Shown here: positions 1 through 11,239 of the stretch, piece by piece
How the letters are laid out: every line of letters begins with the position of its first letter
How positions within the stretch are numbered: the first letter of the stretch is position 1
Source: Dyadobacter endophyticus
GTDB taxonomy: Bacteria > Bacteroidota > Bacteroidia > Cytophagales > Spirosomataceae
Direction: 5' to 3'
NCBI RefSeq assembly: GCF_014641595.1
Contig: NZ_BMIA01000001.1
Location: forward strand, 1,860,426 to 1,924,425
Length of the DNA: 64,000 bases
Translations under genes and position numbers: made by a program
Notes under the pieces: generated by a model
The model's database searches: none
Told to the model about the DNA's origin: nothing
What the model saw: the letters and a program-made list of their open reading frames with translations, nothing else

Positions 1-48
1 TGCTGGTGTGGTAATCGGTTACCTTTTTACAAAAGTGGTGCTCAAAAA

Positions 49-1752
<1,704 letters not shown>

Positions 1753-1781
1753 TTACGGCGGTTAATACGTGTTTTCCCCGA

Positions 1782-2615
1782 TTAACTCGCCTGGCAAACT
1801 CCACGAAAATACCCCACCGATTCGGCGATTCCGGCCAGGGGCTCTTTCATATCTTTCTCATATTCAAGGCTGCACGAACCCGGGTATTTCACTTTCCGCA
1901 ACATTTTCACAAATGCGGGAATATCAATAATTCCTCGTCCCAATTCACAGGTTGTACCGTCCTTGGTGGCTGCTGTGACGTTTTTGAGGTGAATGTCAAA
2001 AATGCGCTTGCTGTACTTCCCAAGGTCTGCCACCGAATCCTGATTGTCGCGTCGGTTGTGTCCCATATCAAAACAAAGCCCCACCCGCGGGTCAAGGTCT
2101 TTTACGAGGTTGTACACCGAGGCTGCGTTCGGGTACAATTTATCCTCCGGCCCATGATTATGGATCGCATATCGGATATTGTACTCCTTAACCTTCTGCT
2201 CCACATATTTCAGGTCGTCATGGTTAGGAATGCCCACGATCAGGTCGACGCCCACCCGCTTGGCATAGTCGAATGCATTGTCGATCTCCTGATGGGTTTT
2301 GGTATAAATTGGCCCGACAGCATACCCCGTAACGCCCGCGTCTTTCAGCTTCTGGTGAAATGCGGCGATTTGTTCGGCAGTACTATTATAAGGCAAATGA
2401 AAATCCTTGATACACAAATAATGAACATCTGTCTTCTTCATCATTTCGAGCGCTTCGTCCAGCTTGAAATGCACAAAACTATAACCGGCCATACCGAGCT
2501 TGAATGTATCCTCTTTTTTTGCCGGGGCCGCATTGCTTTGGTCCGGGAGTGAAATGATACTGCCGGCCATGAGCCCGGCGATGCCTTTCTTGACAAATGT
2601 TCTTCTCGAATTCAT
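1782..2615 (-). CDS. Exported sugar phosphate isomerase/epimerase (TIM barrel)
   Basis: A 277-residue protein of the xylose isomerase-like TIM-barrel family (AP endonuclease 2 superfamily). The N-terminus MNSRRTFVKKG followed by a hydrophobic stretch is a Tat-like signal (RRTF), so the enzyme is probably exported. Conserved metal-site patterns include AIHNHGPEDK near residue 150, LCFDMGHNRRDNQDS near 190, DIHLKNV near 215 and SLEYEKD near the C-terminus, matching the Glu/Asp/His ligands of this superfamily. The exact substrate is unknown; relatives act on keto-sugars or inositols. It probably works with periplasmic sugar metabolism, as the neighbouring HGSNAT-like gene and the Gfo/Idh/MocA gene further on suggest. 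Confidence 0.85.
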   Translation of the reverse strand: MNSRRTFVKKGIAGLMAGSIISLPDQSNAAPAKKEDTFKLGMAGYSFVHFKLDEALEMMKKTDVHYLCIKDFHLPYNSTAEQIAAFHQKLKDAGVTGYAVGPIYTKTHQEIDNAFDYAKRVGVDLIVGIPNHDDLKYVEQKVKEYNIRYAIHNHGPEDKLYPNAASVYNLVKDLDPRVGLCFDMGHNRRDNQDSVADLGKYSKRIFDIHLKNVTAATKDGTTCELGRGIIDIPAFVKMLRKVKYPGSCSLEYEKDMKEPLAGIAESVGYFRGVCQAS

Positions 2616-2683
2616 TCTGTTCAGATTAAATTAATTGCTGTATACGTAAAAGACGAAGAGTTACAGATTTACCACCTATCAAC

Positions 2684-3883
2684 TCAAATCTTAAGTTTTA
2701 TCCCAATCCGGTTAATGGCGCCAGTGAGTAATATGACCAGCAGTGAAAAGCAGGCCGATTTCACAAGACCTACCAGTCCGGTACGCAAATACAACGGCAG
2801 GCTGATCCCCGCCAACGTAATGACAGCATACCATATATAAGGAATCAGATAGCAGGTCAGCGTAGCGGTACCGGCCGGGTTGAGCACGTTAGCCCAGTTT
2901 CTCAGCTTACGCAAGTCAACAAGCCAGAATAGAAACGCAAATGCAAAAAGGCTGATGCCCGTGCAAATGCCTACCCAGGCCGGAGTGGCCCTGATTTTTG
3001 AAATGCCCCAAAATGGACGCGTACCAAAACCGTAGGCGAGGCAGATAACGCCAAAGACGATCAGGATTACCAGAAAAGTGTTGCTTGCCGCATTCCGGCC
3101 GGTTCGGTAAATCACCGAAGCTACCACACCGCCCATTACAAAAGCGGGCATCGAGCCGCTGCCTACGACCCACACGTGCTTCCTGACGGGATCAAGGAAA
3201 TCCAGCGTACCGGCAAAACTGGCCAGGTTGAAAAGCACAAAAAACAGCCATCCGGCGATTGCCCACGCGAGGCGGTCGCCCGTGAGCACATACGTGAGCG
3301 CGCCAAGCAGGTACGACCACCCGATAAGGCCTAGTATACCATACCAATGCGTTTCCATCCAAGACGGATTCTCAGGATCTCCTCCCCTGTAAATCAATGC
3401 CAAACCCACAAGCAGCAGATAACCAGCTACTTTCAATGCGGTATAAAATCCCTTTCTTTCCGGATTGGGTGGGTAGACATTCCAGATCAGGAAAAAGGCG
3501 ATAACCATTCCGATTTCCCATACATATTTACTGACTACCATCGCTTCTTCTGCAATATTCTCGTAGTTGACAATGAATATTCCCATGAGCAATAAAGCAA
3601 AGGTTCGCTCAGCAATGTGCCTGATAATCAATACATTTGAATCTCCTTTTTTCCTACGGTTCGAAATGGCGAAAGGAATGGAAAGGCCTACTATAAACAA
3701 AAAGCCGGGGAATACGACGTCCGAAAGTCCCATCGCATCTTCACTTGCTTTGCTATGTTCAAGCCATTTGGGAACGTTTTCGAGCGACCACAGGTCGTTC
3801 ACAAAAATCATCAAAAACATGGTGACCGCACGAAAAACGTCGATCGAATCCAGGCGGAGCGAGGATGAGGTAACTTTGTTCAT
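2684..3883 (-). CDS. HGSNAT-like membrane acyltransferase (DUF5009 type)
   Basis: A 399-residue polytopic membrane protein with about ten hydrophobic segments. The N-terminal part has the family signature: LDSIDVFRAVTMFLMIFVND, then DVVFPGFLFIVGLSIPFAI around residues 55-75. This is typical of bacterial relatives of heparan-alpha-glucosaminide N-acetyltransferase (DUF5009/DUF1624), which are thought to pass acetyl groups across the membrane to amino sugars. The biochemical activity of bacterial members is largely inferred. It sits 68 nt downstream of nothing on its own strand and is followed, 68 nt on, by the exported sugar isomerase, so a shared transcript is plausible. Confidence 0.85.
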   Translation of the reverse strand: MNKVTSSSLRLDSIDVFRAVTMFLMIFVNDLWSLENVPKWLEHSKASEDAMGLSDVVFPGFLFIVGLSIPFAISNRRKKGDSNVLIIRHIAERTFALLLMGIFIVNYENIAEEAMVVSKYVWEIGMVIAFFLIWNVYPPNPERKGFYTALKVAGYLLLVGLALIYRGGDPENPSWMETHWYGILGLIGWSYLLGALTYVLTGDRLAWAIAGWLFFVLFNLASFAGTLDFLDPVRKHVWVVGSGSMPAFVMGGVVASVIYRTGRNAASNTFLVILIVFGVICLAYGFGTRPFWGISKIRATPAWVGICTGISLFAFAFLFWLVDLRKLRNWANVLNPAGTATLTCYLIPYIWYAVITLAGISLPLYLRTGLVGLVKSACFSLLVILLTGAINRIGIKLKI

Positions 3884-4060
3884 CAGGAAGACAGGATTTA
3901 GGAAAGCCTAATATAGCGGTTTTCTGTCTTTCTGAAATTCCTATGGGGACTTTCCAGAAATATTTGGATAGATGCAAACGCCATTCCCACTTGGAGAATG
4001 GCGCTTAAAATTAGCTAAGTCAAAAACTAATCAGTAGTTAAGTGTTTTGCGACGATTGCA

Positions 4061-4477
4061 CTAATCTCCACTATAAATATCTCCGTAAATCACATTACCG
4101 TTCTGCAATTTTGCGTAGGATCGATAGAAGTAAACCTCGACTTCCGCGTCAGTGAAAGGAGCCGATTTTGAGTGATCGCCAACCGTTCCTGGTAAATCAA
4201 AAACTACCTTTGGCCCATCTACGGTCGGAGTAAAATCCGCTGGGTTATTTCCGAACGGAGCTAAAAGATATGCCACGCCATACTCTGTGATCCCTACATT
4301 ACCTGTGCTTTCTATTCTTAGGTGAAAGAGCGGCTTTCCTGTCTGTGAATTAAAGGTGACCTCCACCGTTTTCACCACTGGCAAAACCTCCGGATTCGGC
4401 TCATGATCCGTACAAGCAAAGCAACAGAGGATCACAAACGCGAGCATTCCGAACAAATGGATAGAGAATTTCTTCAT
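4061..4477 (-). CDS. Small hypothetical lipoprotein
   Basis: About 138 residues. The start MKKFSIHLFGML was chosen because it begins a clean lipoprotein signal ending in a Cys-rich lipobox (CCFAC) followed by TDHEPNPE. Twelve further codons are open upstream but add a non-signal-like leader. The mature part looks beta-rich, with VEVTFNSQTGKPLFHLRIE and VEVYFYRSYAKL. I recognise no domain. It stands alone between the acyltransferase and rluF. Confidence 0.7.
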   Translation of the reverse strand: MKKFSIHLFGMLAFVILCCFACTDHEPNPEVLPVVKTVEVTFNSQTGKPLFHLRIESTGNVGITEYGVAYLLAPFGNNPADFTPTVDGPKVVFDLPGTVGDHSKSAPFTDAEVEVYFYRSYAKLQNGNVIYGDIYSGD

Positions 4478-4740
4478 GATTGAATTTCGTTTTAATGGAC
4501 ATATAGGATTCATACAGCTAAATATAACTGGTGTAGGTAACTGCCCGGATATCGTCGATCTACGCCATTATCTAACGGCAATCGATGAATTATTAATCGG
4601 AAAACTTTGACTGCTGATCGGAAGAAGTGTTATAAGACTATCGATTCGCAGTGTTGATGAACTACCGGCTAGTCTCGTTTATTCAACTGCAATCAATAAG
4701 AAGTTTCGCTAGGGCAGCGTAGATTCGGGATTCACTTACG

Positions 4741-5490
4741 CTATTCATCCCAATCATCATCCAACGAAGACGCCTCTTCCGTTTTTACCGAGGACGCCAC
4801 CGCCTCGTTGATCTCCTTCATTTCTGATGGAGTCAGGTCCCGCCATTTGCCGACGGGTAAGTTTTGAAGCGTTACATTCATAATGCGAACGCGTTTCAAC
4901 TTGTTTACATTATAACCGAGGTATTCGCACATGCGACGGATTTGCCTGTTGAGCCCTTGTGTTAAAATGATAGTGAATACAAAACTGCTCTCTTTCCGAA
5001 CAAAGCATTTTTTAGTAACAACCCCCAAAACAGGCACGCCGGAGGACATTTTCTGAATAAAATCGGGCGTAATCGGTTTATTGACAGTCACCACATATTC
5101 TTTTTCGTGATTGTTTCCGGCACGGAGAATTTTATTTACGATATCTCCGTCGCTTGTGAGAAATATCAAACCTTCCGACGGCTTATCGAGCCGCCCGATC
5201 GGAAAAATGCGTTCCTTGTGACGAATGTAGTCGATAATATTTCCCTTAATGTGGCGCTCGGTAGTGCAGGTAATGCCCACCGGTTTATTGAACGCAATAT
5301 AGATGGCCGGCTTTTTCGCTTTAAGCGGCTTGCCGTCCACGCGCACGTCGTCGCCTTCTGCCGCTTTGTCGCCCAAAACTACTTTCCGGCCGTTAAGCGT
5401 CACCCGGCCCTGCTCTACGAGTTTGTCGGCTTCACGGCGCGAACAAAACCCGGTTTCACTGATAAACTTATTGATCCTGACTGGCTCCAC
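4741..5490 (-). CDS. rluF: 23S rRNA pseudouridine synthase (RluF-type)
   Basis: A 249-residue RsuA/RluB/E/F-family enzyme that isomerises uridine in 23S rRNA. The N-terminal S4 RNA-binding domain is visible as [20 protein letters not shown]. The catalytic-domain motif [18 protein letters not shown] near residue 95 contains the catalytic Asp, and [15 protein letters not shown] near 180 is the conserved C-terminal motif. The S4-plus-core layout with the [21 protein letters not shown] pattern fits RluF better than RluB. The acidic tail SSLDDDWDE is extra. It is transcribed alone. Confidence 0.88.
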   Translation of the reverse strand: MEPVRINKFISETGFCSRREADKLVEQGRVTLNGRKVVLGDKAAEGDDVRVDGKPLKAKKPAIYIAFNKPVGITCTTERHIKGNIIDYIRHKERIFPIGRLDKPSEGLIFLTSDGDIVNKILRAGNNHEKEYVVTVNKPITPDFIQKMSSGVPVLGVVTKKCFVRKESSFVFTIILTQGLNRQIRRMCEYLGYNVNKLKRVRIMNVTLQNLPVGKWRDLTPSEMKEINEAVASSVKTEEASSLDDDWDE

Positions 5491-5652
5491 TGATTTCTAT
5501 ACTTTTTCCAATGCTGTATTTGGCATATCGGACGGCAAATTAATTCAAATCACAAAAAAAATGTGGTTACATATAAAGATTCAGGCGTTTTTGCCCTTTA
5601 CCTCTTCAATGCTCAATATATCAGATCACAAAATAGAACAAATTGCCGGTCT

Positions 5653-6951
5653 ATGAAAAATCGCTTTTTACTAAGTCAACTCTTCATTTGGATAACCATT
5701 CTTTCCCTGCACGCGCAACCGGCGCGGAGGCCCGTCGAGGTGATCGTCACGACCGACCGCGACGACTGGACTTACAAACCCGGGGATAAAGTGCAATTCA
5801 TCGTCAGCGTGCTGCGCAATGGAAATCCTGTCAAAAATGCTCATGTGCGTTATGAAATAGGGTTGGAAAAACTTGACCCGACTATCAAGGAAACCAAAAC
5901 TGCCGCTAACGGTACGCTAACCATCGACGGCGGGACACTCAAAACCCCCGGCTTCCTGCGCTGCATCGCCTGGGCGACTGTCGACGGCGTGGAGTTTCGC
6001 GGTCTGGCAACGGCCGGTTTCGATCCGTTGAAAATACAGCCCACTGTTGCGAACCCAGAGGATTTTGACACATTCTGGGACAATGCAAAGAAAGAACTGG
6101 CAGCCGTGCCAATGGATGCGAAAATGACTTTGCTCCCAGACCGCTGCACCGAAAAAACGAACGTTTACCATCTAAATCTCCAAAATAACCGCCAGGGCGT
6201 ACGCGTCTACGGTATTTTGAGTATTCCAAAAAAGGAAGGGAAGTATCCTGCGCTACTCCGCGTGCCGGGTGCCGGCGTCCGCGCCTACTACGGCGATGTA
6301 GCCACTGCCGACAAGGACATCATCACGCTCGAGATCGGCATCCACGGTATTCCCGTAATCATGGATCCGTCGGTTTACCTCGATATGGGCCAGGGCGTAC
6401 TGAATGGCTATCCGGCTTATAATCTGGATGATAAGGACAATTTTTATTACAAACGCGTATACCTCGGCTGCGTACGCGCTAACGACTTTCTGACGAGCCT
6501 GCCGCAATACGACGGCAAAAACCTGGCCGTCACCGGCGGAAGCCAGGGCGGTGCGTTGTCCATCGTCACAGCCGGCCTCGATCCGCGTGTCAAATGGCTG
6601 GGCGCATTCTATCCCGCATTGAGCGATGTGACGGGTTACCTACACGGCCGCGCGGGCGGATGGCCGCATTATTTTGATAAAAACGGGGTGAAAACAAACA
6701 ATACGAAGGAGAAACTGAACACGGTTTCCTACTATGATGTGGTCAACTTCGCGCGCCGTGTGAAGGCGCCGGGACTATATATATGGGGTTTTAATGACGA
6801 GACCTGCCCGCCTACTTCCATGTACGCCGCCTATAATGTCACCACCGCCCCGAAAGAGCTGAAACTCTACCTCGACACCGGCCATTGGACGTATTCCGAT
6901 GAACGCGACCTAATGAACAACTGGCTGGTCGAGAAACTCAAAGGAAAGTAA
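5653..6951 (+). CDS. Secreted acetyl-xylan-esterase-like hydrolase
   Basis: About 432 residues. The start at MKNRFLLSQLF gives a standard signal peptide ending in LHAQ; an upstream start would add 30 residues without signal character. An N-terminal beta domain (residues about 25-130, with YKPGDKVQFIVSV) precedes an alpha/beta hydrolase of the AXE1 (acetyl xylan esterase, CE7-like) family. The nucleophile elbow is GGSQGGALS, the acid lies in WGFNDETCPP and the His in DTGHWTYSDE. It probably removes acetyl groups from plant polysaccharide fragments in the periplasm. The next gene starts 30 nt downstream, so the two likely share a transcript. Confidence 0.85.
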   Translation: MKNRFLLSQLFIWITILSLHAQPARRPVEVIVTTDRDDWTYKPGDKVQFIVSVLRNGNPVKNAHVRYEIGLEKLDPTIKETKTAANGTLTIDGGTLKTPGFLRCIAWATVDGVEFRGLATAGFDPLKIQPTVANPEDFDTFWDNAKKELAAVPMDAKMTLLPDRCTEKTNVYHLNLQNNRQGVRVYGILSIPKKEGKYPALLRVPGAGVRAYYGDVATADKDIITLEIGIHGIPVIMDPSVYLDMGQGVLNGYPAYNLDDKDNFYYKRVYLGCVRANDFLTSLPQYDGKNLAVTGGSQGGALSIVTAGLDPRVKWLGAFYPALSDVTGYLHGRAGGWPHYFDKNGVKTNNTKEKLNTVSYYDVVNFARRVKAPGLYIWGFNDETCPPTSMYAAYNVTTAPKELKLYLDTGHWTYSDERDLMNNWLVEKLKGK

Positions 6952-6981
6952 TACAAACCAAGCAAACCGAAACGAATTCTT

Positions 6982-8286
6982 ATGGATCGCAGATCATTTA
7001 TTGAAAAGTCGGCGCTAGCGGGTGCTGCTTTCTCATCGCTCCCGCTACTGTCTGCATTGAAACGTGCCGCACCCTACCGCACGGCGCTGATCGGCGCTGG
7101 CTGGTGGGGTACAAATATCCTCCGGTGCGCTGTTCAGGCGGGAGAGTCCAAGCTGGTGGCGTTGTGCGACGTCGACCAGAACCAGCTCAAAATCTGCTCC
7201 GAAGTTTTTTCCAAACTTACCCCGGACAAGCCGAAGCTCTATAAGGACTACCGCGAAATGCTGGCCAAAGAAAAACCGGAGATTGTGATCGTAGCGACGC
7301 CCGACCACTGGCATGCGTTGTGCTGCATTGCGGCCATCGAGTCCGGTGCACATGTTTATGTCGAAAAACCCATTTCTCATACCATTAAGGAAGGTCGCGC
7401 GATGGTGAATGCCACGCGCAAGCACGGACGAATCGTACAGGTGGGTACGCACAGGCGCGTGTCACCGCATAATGTGTCGGGTATGGAATTCCTGAAATCG
7501 GGTAAGGCGGGAAAAATCGGAATGGCGCGGGCATTCGTGCATTACGGAGGCGGCCCGGGCCAAAAAACACCGGACGCCGAGCCGCCGCAGGGTCTCGATT
7601 GGGACTTCTATTGCGGACCAGCGCCTTTGGTCCCTTACAATAAAACTATCCACCCGAAAGGTTTCAGGAATTATCTCAATTTTGCCAACGGTACTTTGGG
7701 CGACTGGGGCATCCACTGGCTCGACCAGGTGCTGTGGTGGTCGGAACAAAAATACCCGAAAAAGATATACTCTACCGGCGGGCGGGCGATCCGGCAGGAC
7801 AACACCGATGCCCCCGACCATCAGGTAGCCGTATACGACTTTGACGGTTTTACCCTGGAATGGGAGCACCGCAATTTCGCAGCAAACAATGCCGAAAAAA
7901 CGCACCCCAACCAGGCGGTCGGCGTATATTTCTATGGTACCGAGGGCACCTTCCACATGGGATGGCTGGACGGCTGGACGTTCTACCCTACGAATCCGAA
8001 CAAACCGGTGATCCACCAGGACGCGCAGCTCAACAAGCCCGACGACCAGAATATCCAGCAGCTCTGGGCCAATTTCCTGGAATCTATCAAGAGCAATAAG
8101 CCGCCGATCTGTGAAATAGAAGTGGGACAGCGTTCCACGAATGTGGCATTATTGGGGATGCTTTCCTACAAACTGGGAAGAAGCATTGTATGGGATGGAG
8201 AGAAAGAAATTATTCCCGGGGACGACGAGGCGAACAAGTTGCTAAGCCGCAACTATCGCGGGGAGTGGAAGTATCCGCAGGTGTAA
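6982..8286 (+). CDS. Exported Gfo/Idh/MocA-family oxidoreductase
   Basis: A 434-residue NAD(P)-dependent oxidoreductase. The N-terminus MDRRSFIEKSALAGAAF is a Tat-type signal (DRRSFI). It is followed by a Rossmann fold (TALIGAGWWGTNIL) and the family's VYVEKPISHTIKEG motif, whose Lys is catalytic in relatives. The C-terminal part contains GDWGIHWLDQVLWW, another signature. Exported members of this family in Bacteroidota act on sugars or inositols or on glycosidic bonds through an oxidation mechanism; the substrate here is unknown. It follows the acetyl-esterase by 30 nt and ends at a long hairpin. Confidence 0.88.
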   Translation: MDRRSFIEKSALAGAAFSSLPLLSALKRAAPYRTALIGAGWWGTNILRCAVQAGESKLVALCDVDQNQLKICSEVFSKLTPDKPKLYKDYREMLAKEKPEIVIVATPDHWHALCCIAAIESGAHVYVEKPISHTIKEGRAMVNATRKHGRIVQVGTHRRVSPHNVSGMEFLKSGKAGKIGMARAFVHYGGGPGQKTPDAEPPQGLDWDFYCGPAPLVPYNKTIHPKGFRNYLNFANGTLGDWGIHWLDQVLWWSEQKYPKKIYSTGGRAIRQDNTDAPDHQVAVYDFDGFTLEWEHRNFAANNAEKTHPNQAVGVYFYGTEGTFHMGWLDGWTFYPTNPNKPVIHQDAQLNKPDDQNIQQLWANFLESIKSNKPPICEIEVGQRSTNVALLGMLSYKLGRSIVWDGEKEIIPGDDEANKLLSRNYRGEWKYPQV

Positions 8287-8430
8287 AGTAGTCAGGAATT
8301 GACAGACTTAGGCAAGAGTGGTCAGAAAAAAGTCAGGTGTAGTCAGGAGTTGTTACATGCAAAAAATTACAATAACTACCTCTGACCACACCTGACTATT
8401 ACTGACTGCCCTTGACTATTCCTGACCTTT
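8287..8430. repeat. GTCAG-rich inverted-repeat region (long hairpin)
   Basis: The convergent gap between the oxidoreductase and the next minus-strand gene contains four GTCAG words on the left and four CTGAC words on the right. The core is an imperfect hairpin: the arm 8331-8355 pairs with 8373-8397 at 21 of 25 positions around a 17-nt loop. Within the left arm AGTCAGGNGT is repeated head to tail with a 10-bp period. An outer pair, AGTCAGGAAT against ATTCCTGACC, can also form. It may act as a bidirectional terminator, although neither arm ends in a strong T run. Confidence 0.7.
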
Positions 8431-8438
8431 GACGGCCG

Positions 8439-8795
8439 TCAGTCAATCTTAACTACTTCCGCAGGGATATTGTAATGATCTACCGCTTCGCGTGCAAAGC
8501 GCACGTGCCCGCGTGGGGCCATCAGATATAACTTAGCACCCTTCATTCCTGCCAATTCGCTCAAGAGTTTCCACTTTGAAATGTGACCGCGCATCTGGTC
8601 AGTTTTCATGCAAACTTCGAGGTAATGACGGTTGAACATATTAACGCCTGTCACATCTGGCGTAAAACGAATATTATCGGCCGCCCTTTCGTAGGACTTG
8701 GGTGTTTCGTACCCTTCCATATTGGCCTGAATGTCCTTGAACCCGTGCGACTGTGCCCACTTAACGACAAGCGGGATAAATGCTTCCTTTTCCAT
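8439..8795 (-). CDS. Conserved hypothetical protein, possible PD-(D/E)XK-like fold
   Basis: A 118-residue cytoplasmic protein with no signal or membrane segment. The layout RFTPDVTG, then YLEVCMKTD, then KWKLLSELAGMKGAKLYLMAP resembles the PD...ExxxK order of restriction-endonuclease-like folds, which is inference from a short pattern only. I do not recognise a named family. The gene converges on the oxidoreductase across the GTCAG hairpin and is followed upstream on its strand by the small TPR protein. Confidence 0.6.
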   Translation of the reverse strand: MEKEAFIPLVVKWAQSHGFKDIQANMEGYETPKSYERAADNIRFTPDVTGVNMFNRHYLEVCMKTDQMRGHISKWKLLSELAGMKGAKLYLMAPRGHVRFAREAVDHYNIPAEVVKID

Positions 8796-8954
8796 AATAT
8801 CACGAATAATTTTCTGCTTTATTCCGGCAGTTTCTACAATACAAATCTTGACTGAGCAGAGGGCATACGACAGAAGCGATATTCCCGATTGTGCAGGATC
8901 TTTCGTTAAAGGTAGCCCATTTTCCGCAAAACCGCAAATTAGCGGCCCGCGAGG

Positions 8955-9281
8955 TCAATCTTCAAGTTCATCCTTGAAATTGTTGAAGGCCGCAAGTAAC
9001 TCGCGGTGCGCTCTGGCATTATTCTGAATCTGTGCCAGTTCCACGCCTTTTCGGTAAATTTCCTCAGCCTTTTCTATTTTTTCCATCGCAGCAAAAAATG
9101 CGCCAGCGTGGTAATAGGTCGGAAGATAATCCGGATGTTTTTCGAGGAGAATGTCGAAAAAGCGCCTAGCCTCTTGGAGATCCGATTTGGAATATTCGAT
9201 CGCGAGCGCGTAGACATTGAACGGGTCGGCTGGGTCCTCTTCGTAAAAAGCGAGTAAATTGGCGAGTAAGGAGTTATTCAT
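8955..9281 (-). CDS. Small tetratricopeptide-repeat protein
   Basis: A 108-residue helical protein with about two and a half TPR-like units, for example NVYALAIEYSKSDLQEARRF, PTYYHAGAFFAAMEKIEKAE and EIYRKGVELAQ. The alternation of small and large residues at TPR positions is clear. It is probably a cytoplasmic protein-protein adaptor; no partner is evident. It is divergent from etfB across about 95 nt that would hold both promoters. Confidence 0.75.
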   Translation of the reverse strand: MNNSLLANLLAFYEEDPADPFNVYALAIEYSKSDLQEARRFFDILLEKHPDYLPTYYHAGAFFAAMEKIEKAEEIYRKGVELAQIQNNARAHRELLAAFNNFKDELED

Positions 9282-9375
9282 CGATATTATTATGCTTGCA
9301 TACTATTTACTTTTCCCTTAATTTGCCCGGGCAAAGTTATTCTCATCAAACGCAAAGATAAGTAACCATACCATC

Positions 9376-10113
9376 ATGAAAATACTCGTTTGTATAACTA
9401 ATGTCCCCGATACAACCGCTAGAATAAGCTTCACCGACAACGACACCAAGTTAAACAAAAACGGTGTTCAGTTCATCATCGGCCCTTATGACGACTATGC
9501 GCTGGCCCGGGGTGTAGAGCTGAAAGAGCAATATAGCGGCAGCCTGACGGTCCTTCACATTGGCGAAGCCGATGCCGAGCCGCAAATCCGCAAAGCACTC
9601 GCCATCGGTGCCGACGACGCTATCCGTGTGAATGCGGAGCCGCAGGATTCCTATTTCGCAGCAGCACAAATTGCCCATATTGCCAGCCAGGGCACCTATG
9701 ATCTCATCCTGATGGGCCGCGAGTCCATCGATTACAACAGCGGCGTAGTGCACGGGCTCGTGGGTGAAATGCTGGGCATCCCCTCCTACTCGCCGGTCAT
9801 GAAACTGGATATTGACGGCAACAATGCCACCATTACCCGGGAGATCGACGGCGGCAAGGAAGTGCTAAAAGCGCCGCTCCCATTGGTGCTGGGATGCCAG
9901 GAGCCTATTGCCGAATGGAAAATCCCGAACATGCGCGGCATTATGACGGCGCGCACCAAGCCCCTGAATGTGGTGGAGCCGGTTTCTGTGGATGACATGA
10001 CCGCCCCGCAGACTTACAAACTGCCCGCACCGAAAGGCGCTTGCAGGATGATCCCGGCGAGCGAAGCCGAAACGCTCATCAAACTGCTGCAAACGGAGGC
10101 CAAGGTGCTGTAA
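9376..10113 (+). CDS. etfB: Electron transfer flavoprotein beta subunit
   Basis: A 245-residue small subunit of the heterodimeric FAD/AMP flavoprotein that takes electrons from acyl-CoA and other dehydrogenases. The N-terminus MKILVCITNVPDTTARI is typical, as are YALARGVELKE, ALAIGADDAIRV, DLILMGRESIDYNSG and the GGKEVLKAPLPLVLGCQEPI motif near residue 160. The alpha subunit follows 37 nt downstream in the same direction, as is usual in Bacteroidota. Confidence 0.96.
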   Translation: MKILVCITNVPDTTARISFTDNDTKLNKNGVQFIIGPYDDYALARGVELKEQYSGSLTVLHIGEADAEPQIRKALAIGADDAIRVNAEPQDSYFAAAQIAHIASQGTYDLILMGRESIDYNSGVVHGLVGEMLGIPSYSPVMKLDIDGNNATITREIDGGKEVLKAPLPLVLGCQEPIAEWKIPNMRGIMTARTKPLNVVEPVSVDDMTAPQTYKLPAPKGACRMIPASEAETLIKLLQTEAKVL

Positions 10114-10150
10114 CTCCGGTGTATTTTTTCTCATTAAAATGAAAACGATC

Positions 10151-11125
10151 ATGTCAGTCCTTATATATGTAGAACTCGATAACGGTTCAATCAAGAAAAC
10201 CTCGCTGGAAGCAGTGGCTTACGGCGCGAAAGTGGCGGAAAAAACCGGCGGCCAGGCTGTGGTGCTGGCATTGGGCAAAGCAGAAAATACAGCCCTTGAA
10301 ATAGCCGGACAATATGGTGCAGCGAAAGTACTCCACGCCGCTGCCGCCGAACTGGAACACGAAAACAGTCTCGCCTACGCGAACGCGCTCGTGCAGGCGG
10401 CTACGCAGGAAGGCAGTAAAATCATTATCCTTTCCAAATCGGGCCTGGGCGACGCCATGGCGGCACGCGCGGCAGCGAAATTGAAAGCGGGAATCGTCTC
10501 CGGGGTGACCGCATTGCCTGAGACGGATGGTGGTTTCAAAGTCACACGAAGCATCTTTACGGGCAAGGCATTCGCAACGACCGAGATCCGGTCGGATATT
10601 AAGGTACTTGTTGTCCGCAAGAATGCAATCGAACTAGATGAGGCGGGCCTCACAGGCGGCAATGCAGCCGTAGAAGCATTCCAGCCAACATTACGCGACA
10701 GCGATTTCACAGCCAGTGTTGTGAGCGTTGAAAAAGCGGACTCGGAATTATCCTTAACCGAAGCGGAGATCATCGTTTCCGGCGGCCGCGGAATGAAAGG
10801 GCCGGAGCACTGGCAGCCGCTGATCGACCTTGCCAAAGCGCTGGGCGCGGCAACCGGTTGCTCAAAACCCGTTTCCGACCTCGACTGGCGCCCCCACCAC
10901 GAGCATATCGGGCAGACGGGCATTAAAGTGGCACCGAGCCTGTACATCGCCTGCGGCATTTCAGGCGCGATCCAGCACCTGGCAGGCGTGAACGGTTCCA
11001 AATGCATAGTAGTGATCAACAAAGATCCGGAAGCGCCGTTTTTCAAAGCCGCCGACTATGGTATCGTCGGCGATGTTTTCGAAATATTGCCTAAACTAAC
11101 CGAAGCTGCAAAAAGCCTTAAATAG
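10151..11125 (+). CDS. etfA: Electron transfer flavoprotein alpha subunit
   Basis: About 324 residues. The second ATG (MSVLIYVELDNG) was preferred because family members begin this way; an ATG 12 nt earlier is also open. The FAD-binding C-terminal domain shows IIVSGGRGMKGPEHW, GAATGCSKPVSD and KVAPSLYIACGISGAIQHL, with CIVVINKDPEAPFF as the next family block. It forms the heterodimer with the upstream etfB product. No ETF:quinone oxidoreductase is seen in the window. The transcript ends at two hairpins immediately downstream. Confidence 0.96.
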   Translation: MSVLIYVELDNGSIKKTSLEAVAYGAKVAEKTGGQAVVLALGKAENTALEIAGQYGAAKVLHAAAAELEHENSLAYANALVQAATQEGSKIIILSKSGLGDAMAARAAAKLKAGIVSGVTALPETDGGFKVTRSIFTGKAFATTEIRSDIKVLVVRKNAIELDEAGLTGGNAAVEAFQPTLRDSDFTASVVSVEKADSELSLTEAEIIVSGGRGMKGPEHWQPLIDLAKALGAATGCSKPVSDLDWRPHHEHIGQTGIKVAPSLYIACGISGAIQHLAGVNGSKCIVVINKDPEAPFFKAADYGIVGDVFEILPKLTEAAKSLK

Positions 11126-11184
11126 TGTTTCCAGGGCTATTCTTTCAAATTAGTTAAAAGAACAAGTTCAGAAAAAATAGCTTA

Positions 11185-11207
11185 AAATCAGGTGATTAAC
11201 CTGATTT
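11185..11207 (+). terminator. Hairpin downstream of etfA
   Basis: A 9-bp perfect stem AAATCAGGT/ACCTGATTT around a 5-nt loop, 60 nt past the etfA stop, followed by a short T-rich stretch. It is probably the first of two stacked terminators. Confidence 0.55.
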
Positions 11208-11239
11208 AGTTTTAACCCTGGCAATAGCCGCCCAATCTT

